From Blattamonas nauphoetae (Eukaryota; Preaxostyla; Oxymonadida): a DNA stretch of 27,622 nucleotides. Positions 1 to 7,338 of this stretch are shown here, one piece after another. The position numbers and the translations under genes are program-made. Within the stretch, counting starts at the first letter, position 1; every line of letters begins with the position of its first letter. The notes below the pieces were generated by a model, which did no database searches, was not told the origin of the DNA, and saw nothing but the letters and a program-made list of their open reading frames with translations. The stretch lies in the NCBI GenBank assembly GCA_033064195.1, contig JARBJD010000629.1, positions 1 through 27,622 on the forward strand. The letters are read 5' to 3'.

Positions 1-42
1 GCCTCATCTTTGGATCTGGACGGAGATGCACAGTGACGGAAG

Positions 43-1557
43 ATGATGTACTTTCTCACTCACCACTCTTCGTCCCAACACTTTCAGAGAAGTCGTCAAG
101 CACATTCGACAAGAAAAGAGTATTCAGTGAATATGGTTGGAACAACAATGATTCCGTGCGGGCTCAAGTTGGAAGTGTTTGACACTCCATTCCAATCCAA
201 ATCGAACGAAGGACAGCCAATCGAATTCGAGATTTCGTCTCTCGAACCGTCGAAATGGACCGAAACCGAACTGTCGTTCGTCCTCCCCAATCATCTCTGA
301 CAAATTTGAACCAGAAATTGGATCATCGCTACCGATCATTCTTCAATGATCTGATTCAATCCCTCGTTCGGAAGAGAGAGAGTGAGATATCTCCGACATG
401 GAACGGAAACCTTTGTATTGGGTCAGATCTCTTGACATTATCTTTCACACCTTTCTTTTGGGAAAACATTGCACATATGAACGATAACATCGAAGTGTTG
501 TTGGGAAAGTTGGGCAATTATCGGAACTTTGCTGCAGAAATTATCACAGTGATGCAGAATCCGGAGCTGCCTCGAGCCCGGGAATTCGTCGGCATCCAGA
601 TGCCCGCGTATCTCGTGGCTGCGGCTCCAGCCTTGTTCCACGTCCTCCGACTGATACTTTGGCAGTGGATGTGGGACTGGGCTTGAACTCGGATGAGTGG
701 GTGGGCCCGCTTTCAGGGCTACCACAAGAGGTTAGACCACATCAGGTGGTGACACCAGATGTTTTGCACAACATCGCACTCCACAGATCCACACACCCCC
801 AGCTGCAAGTGGATGTCGGAGTTACACCTCCGATCTTTCGACCAGAGGCGCAGAGACCGATGGTCCGATTCGACCCAATCGTGCAGAATGAGATCGGGCA
901 AGCTCAACCAGTGCAGGATGACGTGCAGAATTTCCACGCCATGCTTGTTAGTGCGGCCCGTGAACTGCCATTGTTCAATTGGGATCAGCAGGCTTTGGGG
1001 GCTGTGCGTGATGTGGTGAAGTTTGCTGATGGAATGCAGTTGAACGAGGATGTCCTGAAGCAGTTCGTGTCCTCAAAGAATCGAAAGGTTGATAACCTAT
1101 TGGTCCAACTAAAGAAGGAAACATTCCTGAATGTTCAATTGGCAGTGGGGATGTTCGAGGCAGTCAGACAGGGAATGCCAACTGCACAAGCAATTTGTCT
1201 ACAGGGGTTGAAGGCGGCAGAGTTAGTGAAACGAGTGGAGCAGGTGAGGAAAGTTATTAATTGCGATATATTGCCAGGTTCGCAAGGGATGAGGTCCAGG
1301 AGGATAATGCGAGAAGACAGCGGAACTATTGCAGCAGGAAATCAATCAGGCCAGACAAGGAGTGCAGCAGCGGCGGCAGTGAGGCAAATTCAACAGCCTC
1401 GGTTTTTCGTCCCGACAACAAAAATTGGAACCAGGGGCCAAGACAGGACAGAGGCTGGAGTGGTCGGAACCAGCCGAACCGGCCAGGTCTGTGGAGAGGG
1501 CGGCCCCACAACAACTGGGCTACTTCCCTGCGCTTCGGGACACTCAGAGTAGTATAG
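43..1557 (+). pseudogene. Unrecognised coding region, possibly a gag-like retroelement fossil
   Basis: This stretch is richer in G+C than the rest of the window and has long open stretches on the plus strand, the clearest at about 255-686 and 659-1552. The reading is spread over more than one frame, so it is either spliced or decayed with roughly two breaks. The 659-1552 stretch opens at a TTG, not an ATG. Its middle part looks like an alpha-helical domain (for example LPLFNWDQQALGAV and LKQFVSSKNRK), and the distal part is rich in Gly, Arg, Asn and Gln (RQDRGWSGRNQPNRPG in one frame). A helical domain followed by a basic RG-rich tail is the usual plan of a gag-type protein, for instance in DIRS-like elements, but I see no zinc knuckle, protease or reverse transcriptase. 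A host gene with small exons is the main alternative. It ends about 55 bases before the Polinton's left inverted repeat. Confidence 0.35.
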
Positions 1558-1824
1558 AAGACGAAAGTAATTATTTCTGGTCTCGCAATGTAAAATGAGA
1601 TCTTTATCTCCGTGCCGATTGAACCAATTTTGAATCTTGTATTAAGAATCCTCAATGCATTTTAGAAGTGTCAATTTTGGGAGTTATTTTCAAAATTTAG
1701 TCCAAAAACAACCTCATCCTAAAGTGTCAATTTTGAAGCAAATTTTGGTCTATTTCAAAAATTTAGGTCATTTATCACCTTCATCAGAATACACTCAAAA
1801 CGGTCTCGATTTATTTTTTTTCCA

Positions 1825-1844
1825 CTTTTTTAATTCTATATAAA
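1825..1844 (+). promoter_or_regulatory. T-rich start box, polymerase-type, weak match
   Basis: CTTTTTTAATTCTATATAAA abuts the ATG of the 257-codon gene. It resembles the box at the polymerase gene and its small neighbour (TTTTTTAATTTGTA.TAA), with a longer T-run (TTTATTTTTTTT) just upstream. A promoter role is inferred from recurrence only. Confidence 0.45.
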
Positions 1845-2618
1845 ATGACAAGCAACTCATTCAAGAATCAACCGAAAGACCAAATTGCTGGAGCACTTCT
1901 TCGATTAAATATTCATGCAAATCCATTCCAGTCTCGTGATGCACTCTGGAAGGAATTGCAAAGTGAATTGAATAAACTTGGCTGTAAACCACCTCATTCA
2001 ACAGATAAAGTTACTAAGTTCATTTCAGATGTTTTCCCACGATTGAAACACAATCATGACAAGCTTGTTTCGATTGGACTTACTGGAATGAATGATTTAA
2101 CAAAACTACTGAATCTCATGTACGGTTTCAATTTTCATCTTGATGAATATGCAGTGTACGTCTACAGATGCATTGAAGTCATGGAACTTCAACATCTCAT
2201 TGCACTCGATCTCATTCGATTTTGCGATGAGAAAAATATTGATCTGAATCCTGAGACAACCAAATATGCTAATCTTCTTGAAGAATTCACCAAACATAAA
2301 GCAGAGCCAGTGGATTGGGAATCTATTCCTGAGAAGCAGCTCACAACATTCACGACAGGAATTCTGAATAAGACAATGCGGAATGATATCGTGTGTCACA
2401 TCGCCAAACTAGTCTGGTTTGAATTTTACTATGTTAATTTTGTGCTCTTTATTGGATACGATAAAGGAAAACCAGTTCAATTCGGTGATGACAATGGAAT
2501 CCTGAAATTCGACAATATGTGTTTCTTTGAAGCTCTTGCCGTTCACAGATTATCAAAATCACTGAATACAACGCTTGCAAGTAAAGTGAAGAGATATTTG
2601 GATGATCTTCATAAATAA
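1845..2618 (+). CDS. Unassigned 257-aa protein with an OTU-like CFFEAL motif near its C-terminus
   Basis: The frame opens with ATG directly after a T-rich start box and closes just before a short AT-rich tract with AATAAA. I do not recognise the family. The first 200 residues look alpha-helical and soluble, with no signal peptide or membrane segment. Near the C-terminus it reads FDNMCFFEALAVHRL, which matches the element's own polymerase at its N-terminal OTU-like domain (YNICFFQALSF). In OTU proteases a Cys in such a context is the nucleophile. Here only about 30 residues follow and I see no matching distal His, so enzyme activity is not supported. The gene sits inside the left inverted repeat and has no counterpart in the right one, so it may be a late acquisition by this copy or a loss from the other end. 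Confidence 0.7.
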   Translation: MTSNSFKNQPKDQIAGALLRLNIHANPFQSRDALWKELQSELNKLGCKPPHSTDKVTKFISDVFPRLKHNHDKLVSIGLTGMNDLTKLLNLMYGFNFHLDEYAVYVYRCIEVMELQHLIALDLIRFCDEKNIDLNPETTKYANLLEEFTKHKAEPVDWESIPEKQLTTFTTGILNKTMRNDIVCHIAKLVWFEFYYVNFVLFIGYDKGKPVQFGDDNGILKFDNMCFFEALAVHRLSKSLNTTLASKVKRYLDDLHK

Positions 2619-2799
2619 ACAAAACCAATAAACTTATTTTTGTCACTTTTTTCGACTTTTTGATTTTTTCAATATGACTAATTTGGCGCTTATTTGGGAA
2701 CCCAATTGAGAAAATTCTTGAAATAAAACTAAAATCTCGAGAACAATGTGATGCATCGATCAAATGAAACCAGATGACAATTGGTTGAGTATTCGTCGA

Positions 2800-3265
2800 G
2801 ATCTGAGTTATTCTTCATTCAAAAGTTCGAAAAAGTGAACCTCTTTTGAGAAAACACTCGTATCTCGACAACGAGCAGAGATCCAGACTCGAAACCACTC
2901 GCAATCGATAGAGGACTCGATTTTGCATATAGGCAAAAAGTGCAAAACCTTAGGGAGGGAGGAAGCTGGTGGTTTTATTGCCTGGTGTGTTGGCAAGTCC
3001 CTAAGGCCCAGGGTTGCGATCCCTGTTTCTGACATTTATCTCATTTTTGCAATCCGACGTCGGACAAATTATTGCTTCCTCCGGGGGTCCGAACCTGGGA
3101 CTCCTAGCCTAGTGGTACGTGCACTTACCACTCGACTACTCGTCCCTAATTTTCCGAGGATTTACCCTGGCTATATATCTGTGTAGAGGGTTTTAAGGTC
3201 GATTTTTTAAAAAGTTACGGGACACTTCAAAATCAAGTTTTGAAAACAGTAGTTGTTCGTCAAAT
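2800..3265. repeat. Block inserted in the left inverted repeat, with two tRNA-like segments
   Basis: Compared with the right inverted repeat, the left one carries about 390 extra bases here. The block includes tRNA-like pieces in opposite orientations. On the plus strand at about 2960-3030 there is a perfect TTGCC/GGCAA stem with a 9-base loop, then CAGGGTTGCGATCCCTG, a perfect 5-bp T-arm-like hairpin. On the minus strand at about 3076-3150 there is an A-box-like GTCGAGTGGTAAG and a B-box-like GGTTCGGACCC. Neither folds into a full cloverleaf with a paired acceptor stem, so these are tRNA-derived (SINE-like) remnants and not working tRNA genes. Confidence 0.45.
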
Positions 3266-3523
3266 CAACTTCAAATTTCACAGAATGGATGTCAAACATG
3301 ATATAAAACAATTTTACAAAAATTTTGAACAATATTGATTTTTGCTATATATCATTTTTGGTGCATATGGTGTACTTGAAAAATGAAGAAAAATCGATGT
3401 TCTCAGATCTTGATCAAACTCTCATCTAAGGTCATATCCGACACGGTGAATTTATTGGTGCAAGAATTATTGAAATCGGATCAGTAGTTATGGAGAAATT
3501 TCACTTTTGAAAAACAAAGGAGA

Positions 3524-3548
3524 TTTTTATTTTTCGAATTTTTATTTT
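3524..3548 (+). promoter_or_regulatory. Doubled T-rich start box
   Basis: Two copies of the structural-gene type box (TTTTTATTTTT at 3524-3534 and a second TTTTTATTTT ending at 3548) lie 7-30 bases upstream of the ATG at 3556. Confidence 0.45.
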
Positions 3549-3555
3549 GTCCTAA

Positions 3556-4047
3556 ATGGCACAGCTAGAACTCATCGAAGAACTTGAACAAATTTTAGAA
3601 TACACTAATCCCAATCGAAAGGACAGTGATATCATGAATTTCCTGAGTCAGAATCACTTATTTCTCATGAAATTAGGATTGTGGAAACCAGAACTGATTG
3701 TCAATTTCAAAACTTTAAAACAATTATTCCAAAAATATGTTGACATCGATAATCCAACTTGGATGAACTATGACACGAAAAAATGGCGACGAAACCAACC
3801 TCAACTGATCTGTCAAATAGCAAACGTCAGAAAACTTTCCTGTGCATCGGAGGAGTTATGCGTCAGACTAGGGAAAGAGCAGATCAGTCAAATGGCGATG
3901 AACATGTTGAGATCACAACCTCAAAGTTTCTCGAAGATGAAACCAGAATCGTTCGAATATTATCGACCAATCTGTGCCAAAATCTGGATGAAGTACGTGA
4001 AAAGAAAAGTACCAAATTGGATGCTCCAGAATGATCAACAGAAATAA
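3556..4047 (+). CDS. Unassigned 163-aa Polinton protein
   Basis: A complete frame with an ATG seven bases after a T-rich start box. The protein is predicted to be largely alpha-helical and soluble. The N-terminus is acidic (LELIEELEQILEYTNP) and the C-terminal third is basic and rich in Lys and aromatic residues (ICAKIWMKYVKRKVPNW). Four Cys residues are scattered and make no obvious zinc site, and there is no catalytic motif I recognise. It is the first of the rightward genes inside the inverted repeat and lies 45 bases upstream of the partial duplicate gene at 4093. An AAATAAAA directly after the stop could serve as a polyadenylation signal. Function unknown; specific to this element as far as I can tell. 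Confidence 0.65.
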   Translation: MAQLELIEELEQILEYTNPNRKDSDIMNFLSQNHLFLMKLGLWKPELIVNFKTLKQLFQKYVDIDNPTWMNYDTKKWRRNQPQLICQIANVRKLSCASEELCVRLGKEQISQMAMNMLRSQPQSFSKMKPESFEYYRPICAKIWMKYVKRKVPNWMLQNDQQK

Positions 4048-4063
4048 AACTCGTTGTTATTTT

Positions 4064-4233
4064 TTATTTTTGAATTTTTTAATTTGTATTAAATGAATCC
4101 AACTGCGATGTACAAGGAAAGACGTCGAGTATGTTCAGAACAAGCATTAATTGAATCAATGAGAGAAGAGAACTGTTCGCTAGTCTCTGAGTATGTCAGA
4201 AATAATGTGCCGGTGACGTATGTTCATGAGGGA
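4064..4233 (+). repeat. Left arm of the 170-bp internal inverted duplication
   Basis: This arm matches the reverse complement of 19528-19697. Over about 165 bp I count four substitutions, roughly 97.5 percent identity. It carries a polymerase-type start box and the first 47 codons of the small gene that lies whole at 19279-19668. The two arms bracket the gene core about 15.3 kb apart. Confidence 0.92.
4075..4092 (+). promoter_or_regulatory. T-rich start box, polymerase-type
   Basis: TTTTTTAATTTGTATTAA abuts the ATG at 4093. It is identical to the box at 19669-19687 as part of the inverted duplication, and nearly identical to the box of the polymerase gene. Confidence 0.55.
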
Positions 4234-4305
4234 TTGTCATTTTTTATTTTCTATGAAAGAGCAAACAGAAATGAATCGACAAAAATACAATTCACAGATG
4301 ATTGA
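4093..4305 (+). pseudogene. Partial duplicate of the 129-aa small gene
   Basis: The first 47 residues (MNPTAMYKERRRVCSE onward) match the start of the gene at 19279-19668 almost exactly, including the upstream box. Past the end of the duplicated segment the reading bears no relation to the parent gene and runs into the start region of the fibre-like gene at 4253, which it overlaps in another frame. It is best read as the by-product of a segment duplication that may have brought a promoter to this position. A short peptide could still be made, but nothing indicates that it has a role. Confidence 0.7.
4240..4250 (+). promoter_or_regulatory. T-rich start box deciding the fibre gene start
   Basis: TTTTTTATTTT lies two bases upstream of the ATG at 4253. 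It has the form seen before the other structural genes, and it favours 4253 over the upstream ATG at 4220, which lies inside the duplicated segment. Confidence 0.5.
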
Positions 4306-5131
4306 GAAAATGATTGATCATACTCTCTCAACAACCAGCGAGAATACGACCGTGATTGAATCACTTCAGAAGACAACAGAAGCGCACAAGACAGCGATCT
4401 CTTCAATCCAAAAAGTAGTCAGCACAAATGGATCGATCACGACACCAGAAATTGGAGGATTGATCAATGTGAATGGAGCGAAGTGGAACATATCAGAGGG
4501 ATCACTTCCGAAGTATCCTGGCACTTATCCATCATCAACATTTAAGTCTGGCATTTCAATTTCACAATCGATTTCAGAAACCTCAGGAATTCAGTTCAAT
4601 GGTGATGGTATCAGTATGTGGTCACCGTGTGACTCACCAGCTTTGTACTACTACGATGAGGACACGGGTTCAGGAGTGTTTTCAATATCCACAACAGGAA
4701 GTTTTTCTCAGTTGTCAGACAGAAGAGTCAAAAGAAATATTGAACCATACCCCAATGTTCTTGAGCAACTGAATAAAGTGGAAATCGTGCAGTACCAATT
4801 CAACACGTTCGACTCGAAGATCAACAAAGTGACAAAGCAAATAGAGAATGAGACAGATGAAGAACACTTGAAGAACTGCAAAGAGAAATGTGAATGCTTG
4901 AAGAAGGAAAGTGAGAAGAAACACATTGGTGTAATTGCTCAACAGATCCAAGAAATATTTCCTGAAGTCGTGAATGATTCGAATCCAGACTGTCTTCAAG
5001 TTGATTATGCAGAACTCTCTTGTTTCTGTATCAAAGCCATTCAGGAATTATGTTCAATCGTTGGACAACAACAGTCAATCATCGATGAACTGATCCAAAA
5101 ATATAATTCACTGATTAGTATTCCAACATGA
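4253..5131 (+). CDS. Fibre-like protein with C-terminal S74 intramolecular chaperone domain
   Basis: This 292-aa protein has three parts. Residues about 1-60 look like a polar coiled coil (MKEQTEMNRQKYNSQMIEK onward). Residues about 65-150 are a Ser/Gly/Thr-rich beta-type stretch. From about 154 there is an S74 intramolecular chaperone domain: LSDRRVKRNI, then KHIGVIAQQIQEIFPEV, then VDYAEL and a terminal helix. In this family (phage tail spikes, endosialidases, animal MYRF) the domain trimerises the protein and cleaves itself with a Ser-Lys dyad five residues apart. Ser155 and Lys160 have that spacing here. A charged coiled coil sits inside the domain (about 190-222). By analogy it may be a trimeric spike of the capsid. 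I chose the start at 4253 because a start box precedes it. The 3' end overlaps the opposing gene by 17 bases. Confidence 0.85.
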   Translation: MKEQTEMNRQKYNSQMIEKMIDHTLSTTSENTTVIESLQKTTEAHKTAISSIQKVVSTNGSITTPEIGGLINVNGAKWNISEGSLPKYPGTYPSSTFKSGISISQSISETSGIQFNGDGISMWSPCDSPALYYYDEDTGSGVFSISTTGSFSQLSDRRVKRNIEPYPNVLEQLNKVEIVQYQFNTFDSKINKVTKQIENETDEEHLKNCKEKCECLKKESEKKHIGVIAQQIQEIFPEVVNDSNPDCLQVDYAELSCFCIKAIQELCSIVGQQQSIIDELIQKYNSLISIPT

Positions 5132-5525
5132 GATCAACCAGAAATTCATAATACTCCTTGATTATTTTTCCATTGATTGTCTCCGTTGTTTCCATCTCAA
5201 TTGAATCACCAGAACTGTCTTTGAACCAGATCTTCACAATTGATTGTCGAGTGCTTAATTCCCACTTCTTTCGCTTCGCAATCTGTTCGTTACAGAAAGC
5301 AACATAAGAATCGTTGTGTGCATCAGTCTGAATCCAATCACCATGGATTGTGATGTGCTGTGGAATATCCTTTGAAATCACTATTGTTGAACCAGTAGTC
5401 TCTTCCTTCACATGGATGAGTTTACAGTCGAGGAAATGAACATATTTTTGGTTTCTGGAATTGGTAAAATCAGGAGGCAATTGAGCAGTGTGAGAATTCT
5501 GAATTGAGAAATAGCGTTTGACCAT
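5115..5525 (-). CDS. Unassigned 136-aa protein, possible minor structural protein
   Basis: A complete frame with ATG at 5525 and a T-rich start box upstream. The composition is beta-rich with alternating hydrophobic and polar residues (KYVHFLDCKLIHVKEET, IVKIWFKDSSGDSIEMETTE), and there is no membrane segment or signal peptide. It is the last gene of the leftward structural block, after the two capsid-type genes. That position and the beta-rich pattern are compatible with a small single-jelly-roll or fibre-associated protein, but it is shorter than the usual Polinton penton protein and I see no diagnostic motif. It is tail to tail with the fibre-like gene, overlapping it by 17 bases. Confidence 0.6.
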   Translation of the reverse strand: MVKRYFSIQNSHTAQLPPDFTNSRNQKYVHFLDCKLIHVKEETTGSTIVISKDIPQHITIHGDWIQTDAHNDSYVAFCNEQIAKRKKWELSTRQSIVKIWFKDSSGDSIEMETTETINGKIIKEYYEFLVDLMLEY

Positions 5526-5536
5526 TCTTGTTTTCT

Positions 5537-5550
5537 ACAAAAATAAAATA
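5537..5550 (-). promoter_or_regulatory. T-rich start box, structural type
   Basis: On the minus strand TATTTTATTTTTGT lies about 11 bases upstream of the ATG of the 136-aa gene. Confidence 0.5.
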
Positions 5551-5565
5551 TCATAGTTGTTCTAT

Positions 5566-7254
5566 TCAATACCCTCTCTTCACTTCTTCATATGCTTCTT
5601 GTAGTCGACGATCAATGACATATCGCACTCGTGGTTGTCCATTCTCAATCCAGAACAACCAGTACGTAGCTTGATGTAGTGCTAGAATTGGTGGAGGAGG
5701 ACCTTCCGGAGTTGATGTGAAATATGGATCCAGTTCACCCTGATTGATTGGTGTTCCTCTGAATACAATATTGACTGATTCTGCTGTCGAAATACCTTCT
5801 TCACCACCAGCGATTTCACTTCGATCTGTTGGAACCATGAAAGTAAAACAAGTTGCATCTGTTACTGGTTTTGTTCTCTTATATTCCTTTCCTTTATAGT
5901 CAAACACACGAGTTGAACAAATTGAATTCTCAAACTCTTCCGTTGCGGAACAACCAATGAAATCACCATTCACCATCATCATTTGATAAAACTCTGGTGA
6001 TATTGTTGACATTGGGAAATTGGGATAATTATTTCCTAGCATTTCGAAGTGACCAACATAATGAGGATTTCTGAAGACTGTACACTCATTTGGTCTATCG
6101 GGGAATAAGCACATTAGATTCATGAGATTGTTGAGTTTGATACTGATGTTTGATCTCACTCCCATTGCTGTTGCTTTTGATTGAAATGATTGAGTGTCAA
6201 TTCTTTCTGCTTTCAAGACGTTCAATGTCTTTGAATACATGTTGAAGAGGGATTGTTTTGTTGCATCAGTGATTTGATATCCGTAACAAATAGTTGAGAC
6301 TGTATCAACTGATGAAGAAAGAACAGTGCAAGTGACTTCTTTGGTCAATATCTCTGCGACGACAGTGCTAGGTGCCTTATAAGTGTATTTATCGCTAACT
6401 TTCAGAACTGAATTTCCAATTTGTGTAAATTCCTGTGTTACGGGAGAAAAGTCTCCCTCAGACATCAAGAATGCGTTGGATAGATCCGAAAGGGTTGTCA
6501 AGTCTTTATCTGGAAACACTTCACGGGAACCTTCGGTTGATTTTCGAATGACAGTTGAAGTTTGAATAGGACAATACACAAGTGAATCTGTTGTCAAATG
6601 AAATCTCAAACGTAAATTACCAAAGATGGAATTTGGATATTGGTCAAAGGTACTCAGTGGAAGGAGATTCACAAATGGAATCACTAAAGGAATTGTCGCA
6701 GTGATTTCTTTTACACCTCTATTGATTGGAACATAGTAGAATCCACACACACTCTGATCCATTCTCTGAACATTTTCCCACAGACTGTAGCAATGTTTCA
6801 TATTGTTTTTCTCTTCCTGTGACTTGAATGTGTGATACAGAAATGATTCGTGAACATGATTATTCTGAAGTGTGTTGTCAATGATGTTTCCATGACTGTC
6901 GACGAGTCTCATGTCTCGAATTGCATCTGAAGATGATTTATATCCAAAGAACATTCCGTGCATTCCGACGTAAGGTCCCGAGTCACCAACCTGATGAAAA
7001 TTTGGAACAGTAATCGTGAGATCAATTCGCAAATGACTCTTCATAAATTCAGTAACATCATGACCATCATAGCACAATGGAACTTCAATCTCATCTCCAA
7101 TTCTACATGGCATAGGAGGATTTGTTGGATGCACTTCCTGAATTGAATACACATGAGGTTCTGAATCCCATTGTTTTGGCAGATATGATTGCACTTCAAT
7201 TTGCTCAATTAATGTCGATGTTGGTTTGGATTGATTTGATCTGAAACTTCTCAT
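5566..7254 (-). CDS. Major capsid-type protein, copy 1 (562 aa)
   Basis: The length and plan fit a double jelly-roll capsid protein of the Polinton/adenovirus-like lineage: beta-rich throughout, opening with a strand motif (IGDEIEVPLCYDGHDV), a conserved middle (HCYSLWENVQRMDQSVCGFY), a YPNSIFGNLRLRF strand and a C-terminal PPPPILALHQATYWLFW. It aligns end to end with the next gene upstream (7339-9201): MKHCYSLWENV with RKHCHTPWKNA, FGNLRLRF with FGDLKLSV, and PPPPILA with PPAPILA. The double jelly-roll call is inferred from length, beta pattern and gene context, since I cannot run a profile search. The frame looks whole. It lies directly upstream of the 136-aa gene, with a separate start box of its own. 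Confidence 0.75.
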   Translation of the reverse strand: MRSFRSNQSKPTSTLIEQIEVQSYLPKQWDSEPHVYSIQEVHPTNPPMPCRIGDEIEVPLCYDGHDVTEFMKSHLRIDLTITVPNFHQVGDSGPYVGMHGMFFGYKSSSDAIRDMRLVDSHGNIIDNTLQNNHVHESFLYHTFKSQEEKNNMKHCYSLWENVQRMDQSVCGFYYVPINRGVKEITATIPLVIPFVNLLPLSTFDQYPNSIFGNLRLRFHLTTDSLVYCPIQTSTVIRKSTEGSREVFPDKDLTTLSDLSNAFLMSEGDFSPVTQEFTQIGNSVLKVSDKYTYKAPSTVVAEILTKEVTCTVLSSSVDTVSTICYGYQITDATKQSLFNMYSKTLNVLKAERIDTQSFQSKATAMGVRSNISIKLNNLMNLMCLFPDRPNECTVFRNPHYVGHFEMLGNNYPNFPMSTISPEFYQMMMVNGDFIGCSATEEFENSICSTRVFDYKGKEYKRTKPVTDATCFTFMVPTDRSEIAGGEEGISTAESVNIVFRGTPINQGELDPYFTSTPEGPPPPILALHQATYWLFWIENGQPRVRYVIDRRLQEAYEEVKRGY

Positions 7255-7260
7255 TTATAG

Positions 7261-7273
7261 AAAAATAAAAAAT
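7261..7273 (-). promoter_or_regulatory. T-rich start box, structural type
   Basis: On the minus strand ATTTTTTATTTTT ends six bases before the ATG at 7254. Confidence 0.55.
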
Positions 7274-7302
7274 ACAATATCAATAATTGCTTTTACTGTT
7301 TT

Positions 7303-7327
7303 GTCTCGCCAGAGGCTTCGAACCCCC
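7303..7327. repeat. GGGTTCGAAG motif, copy 1
   Basis: A GC-rich island just after the stop of capsid copy 2. On the minus strand it reads GGGGGTTCGAAGCCTCTGGC followed by GAGAC. It is the first of three dispersed copies; see the copies at 10393-10418 and 11649-11678. Confidence 0.5.
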
Positions 7328-7338
7328 GATGAGAGTCT

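Larger units (their letters stand above)
1612..3515 (+). repeat. Left terminal inverted repeat of the Polinton, interrupted
   Basis: Read on the plus strand, this region is collinear with the reverse complement of 22270-22812 in several blocks. These are about 1612-1765 (CCGATTGA, AATCTTGTATTAA, ACAATTTTGAAGCAAATTTTG-like), 2641-2796 (TGTCACTTTTTTCG, then about 138 bp later GGTTGAG.ATTCGT), about 3270-3330 (TCAAATTTCAC, TCAAACAT) and about 3445-3500 (ATCCGACACGGTGAA). Identity looks like roughly 65-80 percent within blocks, judged by eye. The left copy has two stretches with no counterpart on the right: about 1766-2640, which holds a gene, and about 2800-3265, which holds tRNA-like sequence. 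From 3186 to 3523 I see no gene, only AT-rich DNA. Confidence 0.75.

Noticed and set aside
2957-3150. Functional tRNA genes
   Set aside because: D-arm, T-arm and A/B-box pieces are visible, but there is no paired acceptor stem or complete anticodon arm in either orientation.
3240-3555. Noncoding RNA gene upstream of the 163-aa gene
   Set aside because: No pol III boxes or stable fold seen; the stretch aligns with the right inverted repeat and is better read as part of the terminal repeat.
4220-4252. Fibre-like gene starting at the ATG at 4220
   Set aside because: The first eleven codons lie in or at the edge of the inverted duplication in a different frame from its gene, and a start box directly precedes the ATG at 4253.
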